Source of the DNA: Clostridia bacterium
Lineage (GTDB): Bacteria > Bacillota > Clostridia > Saccharofermentanales > UBA5734
Direction: 5' to 3'
Assembly (NCBI GenBank): GCA_009929975.1
Contig: RZZF01000129.1
Location: 1-5,680, forward strand
DNA: 5,680 nucleotides
Under the pieces are notes generated by a model, which saw only the letters and a list, made by a program, of their open reading frames with translations, ran no database searches and was not told the DNA's origin. This document shows, in pieces, positions 1-5,294 of this stretch. The translations under genes and the position numbers were made by a program. Numbering within the stretch: the stretch's first letter is position 1; each line of letters begins with the position of its first letter.

Positions 1-146
1 CAGATCTCTTCCTCGTTTCTCTGCAGCAATTTGCACGCCGCTGGATTCGCCCGATAGATTTCGCCGTTTGGATTGGTCAGTAAAATCGCGTCAAAACTGT
101 GTTCAAATAAAAACCGGTAGATCTCGTCGTGTATCAATCGATCCAT
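1..146 (-). CDS. PAS-domain protein, N-terminal fragment (probable sensor/regulator)
   Basis: Only the first 48 codons are in the window; the rest lies beyond base 1. The translation contains SFDAILLTNPNGEIYRANPA at residues 17-36, followed by AACKLL. This is the typical opening of a PAS fold: a short helix, the DAI(L) strand, an NPNGEI turn and the N-x-A-A helix. PAS domains sense ligands, redox state or light and sit at the N-terminus of histidine kinases, diguanylate cyclases and sigma-54 activators; the output domain is not visible, so its class is unknown. ATG at 146 is chosen because an in-frame TGA (155-153) lies just upstream and a GAGG sequence (151-154) lies 4 bases before the start. 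The only upstream neighbour is the divergent DUF2721 gene. The region upstream holds two promoter-like modules with inverted repeats, suggesting regulated or autoregulated expression. A role in controlling the nearby lactate operon is possible but unproven. Confidence 0.72.
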   Translation of the reverse strand, partial: MDRLIHDEIYRFLFEHSFDAILLTNPNGEIYRANPAACKLLQRNEEEI

Positions 147-214
147 CGCACCTCACCCGGGCACTCACCCGTCGCTCGAGGCCTTGTTCAGGCATGCGTA
201 CTGTCTATTCCAAT

Positions 215-241
215 TTTATAGTTGATCCAATCATGGTTCAA
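215..241 (-). promoter_or_regulatory. Candidate second (proximal) promoter for the PAS gene
   Basis: On the minus strand a strong -10-like TATAAA (220-215) is preceded by TTGAAC (241-236) with a 15-base spacer, shorter than the usual 16-18. The -10 lies within the same ten-base repeat CCAATTTTAT (plus strand) that holds the -10 of the distal promoter. An imperfect inverted repeat (222-241) covers the spacer and -35. It is weaker than the distal promoter because of the short spacer. Confidence 0.33.
222..241. repeat. Imperfect inverted repeat, candidate second operator
   Basis: TTGATCC (222-228) and GGTTCAA (235-241) are inverted copies matching at 6 of 7 positions, separated by AATCAT. The 6-base spacer equals that of the 266-287 repeat, and the element also sits just beside a CCAATTTTAT copy. 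The half-site sequence differs from that of 266-287, so the same protein need not bind both. Confidence 0.35.
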
Positions 242-259
242 ATGATATTTGTCACCAAT

Positions 260-288
260 TTTATCTGACAGATCTGGTCATCTGTCAA
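260..288 (-). promoter_or_regulatory. Candidate sigma-A promoter (distal) for the PAS gene
   Basis: Read on the minus strand, a perfect -35 TTGACA (288-283) is followed by a 17-base spacer and a -10-like GATAAA (265-260). It points towards the PAS gene start at 146. The 22-base inverted repeat 266-287 fills the spacer and overlaps the -35 box, where a bound dimeric regulator would block RNA polymerase. The assignment rests on sequence only. Confidence 0.5.
266..287. repeat. Perfect 8-bp inverted repeat, candidate operator
   Basis: The half-site TGACAGAT (266-273) and its exact reverse complement ATCTGTCA (280-287) are separated by CTGGTC. Smaller palindromes overlap it: CAGATCTG at 269-276 and TCTGTCAACAGA at 281-292. 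The size and spacing suit a dimeric helix-turn-helix repressor. The repeat sits inside the distal minus-strand promoter. It is not followed by a T-run, so it is not a typical terminator. Confidence 0.55.
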
Positions 289-330
289 CAGACGCTGATG
301 TGCCGATGTGACGAAAGATCCCCCGGTCTG

Positions 331-339
331 TGCTACACT
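331..339 (+). promoter_or_regulatory. Candidate extended -10 promoter for the DUF2721 gene
   Basis: TGC followed by TACACT makes an extended -10 (TGn plus hexamer). No good -35 is seen at the expected distance; ACGAAA at 311-316 is a poor match. Transcription would start near 346, which favours translation starts at 366 or 393 over the GTG at 330. Confidence 0.35.
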
Positions 340-392
340 CTTCTTACGGAAATATGATCGAATCCATGATAGAAAGGATTGAGCGCAACATC

Positions 393-809
393 ATGAATCC
401 CGAACTGTCACTGACCACTCCGGCTCTGCTGTTTCCGGCCATTTCGCTGCTGATGCTGGCCTATACCAACCGTTTCGTCGTTCTGGCTCAGCTGATCCGC
501 GATCTGCATGCCCAATATATGGAGAAAGCCAATGAACAACTGGCCGGACAGATCCGCAATCTGCAGCGCCGGATCAACATCATCCGCTGGATGCAGATTT
601 TCGGAGCGCTGAGTTTCTTTTTCTGTGTCGCCAGCATGTTTCTGATTTTCTCCAGGCTGACGATACCTGCTGAAGTTATCTTCGCCGGCAGCCTGGTGCT
701 GCTGTTGATATCACTGGCGCTGCTCGTTTATGAGCTGCAGATTTCCGTCCATGCCCTCAATATTCAACTCGGCAAAAAAGACCAATATGATCTTGAGGGA
801 CGAAAATAG
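393..809 (+). CDS. DUF2721-type small integral membrane protein
   Basis: This 138-residue protein matches the DUF2721 pattern as I know it. It has an N-terminal LTTPALLFPAISLLMLAYTN hydrophobic segment (about residues 7-26), a charged amphipathic helix with RF, LIRDLH and QIRNLQRRI (27-62), and two further membrane segments (about 66-87 and 95-113). It ends with the ELQISVHALNIQL helix. The function of the family is unknown; it is expected in the cytoplasmic membrane with the charged helix exposed. The start is uncertain. The same frame is open from a GTG at 330 through ATGs at 354, 366 and 393, giving up to 21 extra residues. I prefer 393 because family members begin a few residues before LTTPALLFP, although the nearest purine-rich site (AGAAAGGA, 371-378) lies rather far upstream. 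It is a single gene, convergent with the lactate operon (16 bases between stops) and divergent from the PAS gene. Confidence 0.8.
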   Translation: MNPELSLTTPALLFPAISLLMLAYTNRFVVLAQLIRDLHAQYMEKANEQLAGQIRNLQRRINIIRWMQIFGALSFFFCVASMFLIFSRLTIPAEVIFAGSLVLLLISLALLVYELQISVHALNIQLGKKDQYDLEGRK

Positions 810-825
810 CAGCGCGTCCGGTCAG

Positions 826-1689
826 CTATACCGATTCAATACTGATCCAGGCATCGCTGTTCTGAATGGCTTTGGCACCGGCTTCGATCATTGCCATGAT
901 CGCCAGTGTTTCTTCTTTTGCGACCGGCGGCTGGCCGGATTCGAAAAAATTGAGGATCGCATGAATCATCCGCGGGAAAATATCGGAACACTGGCCGATG
1001 AACAGACCGGTGCCGTCACGCAGCTGCAGGGATACCTGAAACGGTGTGTCCTGAATCTGCAGCATGGACGCGAGGCGTCCGTCTCCATAATCATAGAATA
1101 AGGTGTGGCTGTGCTGTGTCGCTGCGCTCTTCACCCGTTTCGCGCCGGGGCCCATCAGGGCAACGATCATCTCCAGTTGATGAACCGAGTAATTGGCAAA
1201 AACACCGGGGCCCAGTGTCGAGACATGCTCCAGTGTCTGCGGTTTCACGCGGTCGTCCGGGAATGAAGCCAGTTCCGCCGCATAGCGCAGGGCAGAGCTT
1301 GAGAACATGGGCGTGTGATGCTGTTCGGCCCGTTCAAACAGACGGATGGCGGATGCAAGATCAGGTGAAAAAGTTTTATCAATGTAGACGGGCTTGCCGG
1401 CTGCGAGTGCCTTCTCAGCCAGCCGTTCATGGTGTTCCGGATGATCCGGTGACAGCACGATGAGATAATCAGATTTCTCAACCAGTTCATCAATCGAGCC
1501 ACATGCGGTGACGTGATACTTCGCGCACCAGTCCCGCGTACTCAATCCGCCGGGCTGATCGATATCGGCCCAGGCATAAGCCAGCTCCATGTCCCGTCCG
1601 TGGGTCCTGCAGTTTTCCCTGATCCAATCAGGGTAGTTGTTCGCGTGCCATTCATCAAGAAAGTAGTCAATAAATCCGATCTTTTTCAT
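826..1689 (-). CDS. Gfo/Idh/MocA-family oxidoreductase, atypical nucleotide-binding motif
   Basis: This 287-residue protein is shorter than typical family members (about 330-400). The N-terminal half looks like a Rossmann domain: IGFIDYF strand (4-10), SDYLIVLSPDHPEHHERLAEKALAAGKPVYIDK (73-105), a family hallmark for the NAD(P) domain. The usual GxGxxG loop is replaced by GFIDYFLDEWHANN, and the catalytic EKP-type lysine motif appears as DKT (104-106). The C-terminal half has YSVHQLEMIVALMGPG (167-182), similar to the conserved His-containing helix of the family, and an alpha/beta substrate domain. The reaction and substrate cannot be named. ATG at 1689 is chosen because a perfect AGGAGG lies at 1697-1702, 7 bases upstream; a longer frame to 1731 would run past that site. 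The gene starts 47 bases after lctD with no terminator between, so it is probably the last gene of the lactate operon. It may handle a related 2-hydroxyacid or sugar acid, which is speculation. Confidence 0.8.
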   Translation of the reverse strand: MKKIGFIDYFLDEWHANNYPDWIRENCRTHGRDMELAYAWADIDQPGGLSTRDWCAKYHVTACGSIDELVEKSDYLIVLSPDHPEHHERLAEKALAAGKPVYIDKTFSPDLASAIRLFERAEQHHTPMFSSSALRYAAELASFPDDRVKPQTLEHVSTLGPGVFANYSVHQLEMIVALMGPGAKRVKSAATQHSHTLFYDYGDGRLASMLQIQDTPFQVSLQLRDGTGLFIGQCSDIFPRMIHAILNFFESGQPPVAKEETLAIMAMIEAGAKAIQNSDAWISIESV

Positions 1690-1696
1690 TGTGCGA

Positions 1697-1702
1697 CCTC
1701 CT
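1697..1702 (-). promoter_or_regulatory. Ribosome binding site fixing the Gfo-like gene start
   Basis: AGGAGG on the minus strand, 7 bases before ATG 1689. It is a near-perfect Shine-Dalgarno sequence and rules against the upstream in-frame start at 1731. Confidence 0.85.
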
Positions 1703-1736
1703 GGCATTGGCTGATCGATGCGTCTATTCATTTTGA

Positions 1737-3158
1737 TTATAGCGTATTTTCAGGCTGCAGCCGGACCACCTTGCCGGGATTAAGTATATTCTTCGGATCA
1801 AACACCTGCTTGATACCGTGCATGAGTGCCAGCGACGCTTCATCGACGGACTCCTCCAGATAACGGATCTTCGCATGGCCGATGCCGTGTTCACCGGAGA
1901 CTTGCCCGCCCATCATCTTGGCCGTTTCATACATGATTTCCATGATCGCCTGCCGCTTGTGCTCCCATATCTCATCCGTCGCGTCATCCTTGCACAGATA
2001 GACATGCAGATTGCCGTCACCGGCATGGCCGAAGCTGGGGATACGCAGGTTGAACTTTTTCTGTACACCGGCGACTGACTTCACATAGTCGGCAATCCGG
2101 TTGCGCGGGACGACGACATCACATTCATCCATGGAGGGTGTTGACGTATTAATCGCCTCAAGGAACGCGCCTCTTGCCTTCCAGATGCTGTCCTGCCGTT
2201 CTTCTGTATCGGATATGAACACATCAATCGCGCCATTCTCCAGGCAGATATCCGCCACTTTCCGGTAGGCTGCCTCAAGCTCAGCCTGTGAATGGCCGTC
2301 GAAAGTCAGGAGCAGGTACGCGTTCGATGTTTTATCCGGGAATGTATGGCCGAGGTAGCGTTCAGACGCCTCAATGACATCCCGTTCCATGAATTCGATC
2401 GCGGTCGGTACGACTCTGGACATGATGATTTTCGGTACCGTCTCAATACAGCTGGCCAGAGTCGCGAACGGAACGAGCAGCGATAAACTATGTGGCGGCA
2501 GCGGCACCAGTTTGAGGATCAGCTCCGTCACAATCGCCAGCGTTCCCTCAGAGCCAATCAGAAGATTCTTCAGATCATAACCCGAGCTGTTTTTCGCGAC
2601 TTTGCCACCGAATCTGGCAATGTCGCCATTGGGGAGAACAACCGTCATCCCCCTGACATACTCCCGGGTCACTCCGTATTTGACCGCACGCATGCCGCCG
2701 GCATTGGTCATCACATTGCCGCCGACTGTCGCGGACTTCTCGCCCGGATCCGGCGGGTAGAGAAGCCCCCGTTCAATCGCGGCCGCCGCCAGATCCATCA
2801 GTAGAACACCGGGTTCGATCGTCACCGTCAGGTTCTCTTCGTCGAACTCGAGGATCTGATTCATCCCGGCCAGAGAAAGCAGGATGCCGCCGCTGATCGC
2901 CACGCAGCCGCCGCATAGCCCCGTACCTGATCCTCTCGGTGTCACCGGCAGCTCGCGTTCATACGCAAGCTTCATGATCTGCGACACCTGTCCGGCCGTC
3001 ATGGCCTGGACCACTGCGTCGGGGCTGAAGCATCCGTACTCCATCATTTCATCATGGGTGAAATCCTCATGGATCGCGTCCCCTATCAGTACATGTTCTT
3101 TACCGACGATCGCCTCAAGCCGCTCGATATCCCGGGCATTCAACTGGTTATATGGCAT
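1737..3158 (-). CDS. lctD: FAD-dependent lactate dehydrogenase subunit of a bifurcating Ldh-Etf complex (GlcD/LctD family)
   Basis: This 473-residue flavoprotein belongs to the GlcD/D-lactate dehydrogenase family (FAD-binding PCMH fold plus FAD-oxidase C domain). Visible motifs are PRGSGTGLCGG (74-84), PPDPGEKSATVGGN (135-148) and NSSGYDLKNLLIGSEGTL (190-207) for FAD binding. SFGHAGDGNLHVY (375-387), SGEHGIGHAK (421-430) and FDPKNILNPGK (453-463) lie in the C-terminal substrate domain. It should oxidise lactate to pyruvate and pass electrons to EtfAB in the cytoplasm. The Etf neighbours and close resemblance to remembered Acetobacterium woodii LctD support this over plain glycolate oxidase. 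Another 2-hydroxyacid substrate remains possible. ATG 3158 is preferred over TTG 3176 because AGGAAG (3167-3172) lies 8 bases upstream. It overlaps the end of the etfA-like gene by 11 bases, implying translational coupling. Confidence 0.87.
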   Translation of the reverse strand: MPYNQLNARDIERLEAIVGKEHVLIGDAIHEDFTHDEMMEYGCFSPDAVVQAMTAGQVSQIMKLAYERELPVTPRGSGTGLCGGCVAISGGILLSLAGMNQILEFDEENLTVTIEPGVLLMDLAAAAIERGLLYPPDPGEKSATVGGNVMTNAGGMRAVKYGVTREYVRGMTVVLPNGDIARFGGKVAKNSSGYDLKNLLIGSEGTLAIVTELILKLVPLPPHSLSLLVPFATLASCIETVPKIIMSRVVPTAIEFMERDVIEASERYLGHTFPDKTSNAYLLLTFDGHSQAELEAAYRKVADICLENGAIDVFISDTEERQDSIWKARGAFLEAINTSTPSMDECDVVVPRNRIADYVKSVAGVQKKFNLRIPSFGHAGDGNLHVYLCKDDATDEIWEHKRQAIMEIMYETAKMMGGQVSGEHGIGHAKIRYLEESVDEASLALMHGIKQVFDPKNILNPGKVVRLQPENTL

Positions 3159-4335
3159 ACTGCGCACTTCCTTCAATCCGCTGGATCAGCTTCGGTATGA
3201 CGTTATATAGATCACCGACGATCCCGTAGTGCGCGATCCTGAAGATCGGCGCGGCGGGGTCACGGTTAATGGCAATGATCAGATCGGCGGCATTCATACA
3301 GGCACAGAACTGAATCGCGCCGGAAACACCACAGGTGATAATCAGCTTCGGTTTGACGGTCCGGCCGGAAAGTCCGATCTGCCGGGTATAATCCAGCCAG
3401 CCCTTTTCAACCATCGGCCGTGTTGACGCGATCTGCCCGCCAAGCCGGTCGGCGAGCTGCCGGATCAGCACGAGATCATCCTTCGACCGGACGCCCTGAC
3501 CGGCAACAACCAGGACATCCGCCTCGGTAATAGATGGCAAGGCGTCCTTCTTCTCGATCCTAACAACCTCAAGTCTGCTTTTCAACAGATCTGACGGGAT
3601 GCTGCGGGAGATAACCTTGCCGGTCCGAACGGTTTTCACTGCGCTGTCCATGACTTTGTAGCGGACGGTCGCGAACTGCGGCCGCGTCCGTGTCGTGATA
3701 ATCTGGGCCATGATATTGCCGCCGAACGCCGGACGGATCTGGATGAGATCCGTATTATCCTTGATATCAAGCTGTGTGCAGTCGGCGGTCAGACCGGTCC
3801 GGAAGCGGGTCGCGACCCTGGGAGCCAGCGATCGGCCGAGGGAAGTTCCGCCGATGAGGACAACCGACGGTTTCATCTCACCGATGATCTCAGTCAGGAC
3901 ATTGGCATAGACATCGACCCTGAAAGTGGCAAGCGCCGGATCGTCATAGACATAGACGGTGTTGACACCGTAGTCCAGCAGGGAGTCGGCCGTTTGCCCC
4001 AGGTCATGTCCCACCAGTACGACGGACACGGCCATCTTTGTTTTCCCGGCGAGTTCCCTGGCCTTGCCGATCAGTTCAATGGTCACCGGATGCAGCTGGC
4101 CATCGCCATATTCGCCAAAGACCATGATGCCCCGCCACTCGCTCTTGTCGACGACAGATGCGCTCGTCTGCAAACGGATGGCCTGCTCAGGGCAGTGCTT
4201 GACACACAATCGGCACAGCCTGCAGTTCGCGTTGACCTGGATTCTGCCGTCGATCAGCTCGAGCGCGTCAAATGGGCAGACCTCGAGGCACTTCCCGCAT
4301 AATGTACATTGCTGGCCAATGATTAATCCGTCCAT
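3148..4335 (-). CDS. lctC: Electron transfer flavoprotein alpha subunit with N-terminal 2x[4Fe-4S] ferredoxin domain
   Basis: This 395-residue protein opens with two CxxCxxCxxxCP motifs (Cys 10/13/16/20 and 38/41/44/48), a bacterial ferredoxin-type domain predicted to hold two [4Fe-4S] clusters. The EtfA part follows. It has an N-terminal Rossmann-like domain with GRSLAPRVATRFRTGLTADC (167-186) and RPAFGGN (201-207). The C-terminal FAD domain has VVAGQGVRSKDD (276-287), STRPMVEKGW (304-313), ITCGVSGAIQF (333-343) and INRDPAAPIF (356-365). It should carry the mobile electron-shuttling FAD of a bifurcating Etf, working with EtfB and the LctD flavoprotein. The classical GAIQH histidine is phenylalanine (F343), and the usual ADYG is AHYG; these may be subgroup features. 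ATG 4335 has AAGGA at 4345-4349 and follows the etfB stop by 4 bases. It overlaps lctD by 11 bases. The symbol follows the Acetobacterium woodii operon; etfA is equally fitting. Confidence 0.9.
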   Translation of the reverse strand: MDGLIIGQQCTLCGKCLEVCPFDALELIDGRIQVNANCRLCRLCVKHCPEQAIRLQTSASVVDKSEWRGIMVFGEYGDGQLHPVTIELIGKARELAGKTKMAVSVVLVGHDLGQTADSLLDYGVNTVYVYDDPALATFRVDVYANVLTEIIGEMKPSVVLIGGTSLGRSLAPRVATRFRTGLTADCTQLDIKDNTDLIQIRPAFGGNIMAQIITTRTRPQFATVRYKVMDSAVKTVRTGKVISRSIPSDLLKSRLEVVRIEKKDALPSITEADVLVVAGQGVRSKDDLVLIRQLADRLGGQIASTRPMVEKGWLDYTRQIGLSGRTVKPKLIITCGVSGAIQFCACMNAADLIIAINRDPAAPIFRIAHYGIVGDLYNVIPKLIQRIEGSAQYAI

Positions 4336-4339
4336 GTCG

Positions 4340-5134
4340 CTACGTCCTTATATATTTCTCATTAATCAGAACCGTAAATAGCTTATCCGCTCCATCGTCC
4401 ATGGCATCATCCCAGATGACCTGCTCCCGGCTGTCGTCCGGCTGGAAAATCCGTTCCACCTGTGTCGGGGAACCGTTCAGTCCATAGTGATTTTCGTCCT
4501 GATCAGGAAGATCATCCAGACTCAGAGATGTGATCGTCCGGTTGTTTGTTTCGATCATTTTTTTGTAGGACGGAAGCCGCGGCATGTAGATATCTTTATC
4601 CACCGTAATCAGGCAGGGGAACTGAATGCTGACCGTTTCAATGGATTCGGCCATGTTTTTTTCCACGGTCATGCCACGTTCCGTGATGGTTCTGATCGCG
4701 CGGACCCAGGTCACATGGGGAATATCCAGCCATTCAGCGATAGCCGCACCCACTTGCGCCGTGTCACCATCGGTTGTCTGTTTACCGCAGATAATTAGAT
4801 CAAAGGACCCGATTGTCCTGATCCCCTGGGATAAAGTGTAGGAGGTCGCCAGAACGTCCGATCCGGCGAAACGCCGGTCGGTCAGCAGAAAACCCTGATC
4901 CGCGCCCATCATATAGGCTTCGCGGATGATGGCCTCTGCCTGCGGCGGCCCCATCGTGATAACCGAAACCAAACCGTCATGCTGTTCTCTGATTGTCAGC
5001 GCGGTCTCCAACGCATACAGATCATAGGGATTCATCTTGCTCGCGATTCCATCGCGCCGGAGCACCCCGTTAGCCGGATCGATCTCCACTTTTGTGGTTC
5101 CTGGTACCTGTTTGATACAAACAAGAATATTCAC
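4340..5134 (-). CDS. lctB: Electron transfer flavoprotein beta subunit, bifurcating type
   Basis: This 264-residue EtfB has the family pattern throughout: ILVCIKQVPGTTKVEID (3-19), GVLRRDGIASKMNPYDLYALE (23-43 region), RRFAGSDVLATSYTLSQG (87-104) and CGKQTTDGDTAQVG (116-129). The DGDTAQVG loop is the one expected to bind FAD in bifurcating Etfs, where ordinary mitochondrial-type EtfB binds AMP. EtfB would take electrons from or give them to NAD(H) and split them between ferredoxin and the EtfA shuttle flavin. The start is a GTG at 5134. GGAGGAG (5143-5149) lies 8 bases upstream, and the homologous N-terminus (V-N-I-L-V-C-I-K) begins there. An in-frame ATG at 5182 would add 16 residues but has no ribosome binding site. 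It is the first gene of the operon, 160 bases after the permease stop, with a sigma-A-like promoter in the gap. Confidence 0.9.
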   Translation of the reverse strand: MNILVCIKQVPGTTKVEIDPANGVLRRDGIASKMNPYDLYALETALTIREQHDGLVSVITMGPPQAEAIIREAYMMGADQGFLLTDRRFAGSDVLATSYTLSQGIRTIGSFDLIICGKQTTDGDTAQVGAAIAEWLDIPHVTWVRAIRTITERGMTVEKNMAESIETVSIQFPCLITVDKDIYMPRLPSYKKMIETNNRTITSLSLDDLPDQDENHYGLNGSPTQVERIFQPDDSREQVIWDDAMDDGADKLFTVLINEKYIRT

Positions 5135-5142
5135 GTAATGAG

Positions 5143-5149
5143 CTCCTCC
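5143..5149 (-). promoter_or_regulatory. Ribosome binding site supporting the GTG start of lctB
   Basis: GGAGGAG on the minus strand lies 8 bases before GTG 5134. This site decides the start, because the in-frame ATGs further upstream (5164 and 5182) have no comparable sequence. Confidence 0.8.
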
Positions 5150-5211
5150 ATCTCGTCTTTTCATACGACCAGGGTGGAACATGACCCGACGGACCGCCGG
5201 TGTTTATGATC

Positions 5212-5240
5212 ATTATGACATGAATCCAGGCAGTTTTCAG
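5212..5240 (-). promoter_or_regulatory. Candidate sigma-A promoter of the lctBCD-gfo operon
   Basis: On the minus strand, -35 CTGAAA (5240-5235; 4 of 6 consensus) and -10 CATAAT (5217-5212; 5 of 6) are separated by exactly 17 bases. Transcription would start near 5205, giving an untranslated leader of about 70 bases before GTG 5134. The -10 lies in a short direct repeat, TCATAA-TGA-TCATAA on the minus strand (5204-5218). The repeat contains the palindrome ATGATCAT (5206-5213) and is a possible repressor or activator contact region. No convincing rho-independent terminator separates this from the permease gene. Confidence 0.5.
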
Positions 5241-5294
5241 GTAAACGGCTCATTATTCCGTGTTTGATGGCAAGGCAGGTCGACTGAACCGCCG

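Larger units (their letters stand above)
210..264. repeat. Pair of 10-bp direct repeats CCAATTTTAT
   Basis: Identical copies lie at 210-219 and 255-264, 45 bases apart, about four and a half helical turns. On the minus strand each contains a -10-like element (TATAAA or GATAAA) and each is followed by an inverted repeat 1-2 bases away. This suggests a duplicated promoter/operator module upstream of the PAS gene. Confidence 0.5.

Noticed and set aside
181..193. Small hairpin GCCT-TGTTC-AGGC in the PAS gene leader
   Set aside because: A 4-bp stem is too weak to call as a regulatory structure.
68..268. Short plus-strand open frame of 66 codons
   Set aside because: It overlaps the PAS gene start and the promoter region; composition is unlike a protein and there is no ribosome binding site.
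810..825. Possible bidirectional terminator between the convergent genes
   Set aside because: Only 16 bases separate the stops and there is no strong GC stem with T-runs on either side.
730..1101. Plus-strand open frame of 123 codons bridging the DUF2721 gene and the Gfo-like gene
   Set aside because: It runs out of frame over the DUF2721 3' end and antisense to the Gfo-like gene; no family resemblance.
1044..1463. Open frame of 139 codons on the plus strand
   Set aside because: It lies wholly antisense to the Gfo-like gene, its translation is low-complexity in R, P and S with no family resemblance, and it has no ribosome binding site.
2490..2804. Open frame of 104 codons on the plus strand inside lctD
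   Set aside because: Antisense shadow of a well-supported gene; no recognisable protein.
3994..4381. Two overlapping plus-strand open frames opposite lctC
   Set aside because: Both are antisense to the ferredoxin-EtfA gene, whose cysteine motifs and FAD motifs prove the minus-strand frame.
5273..5293. Possible terminator hairpin after the permease gene (GGC-A-GGT paired with ACC-GCC)
   Set aside because: The stem is short with a bulge and no run of T follows it on the minus strand.
5135..5294. Sigma-54 (-24/-12) promoter or riboswitch upstream of lctB
   Set aside because: No GG-N10-GC element with the expected flanks was found, and the leader of about 70 bases shows no recognisable riboswitch fold; a sigma-A-like promoter explains it better.
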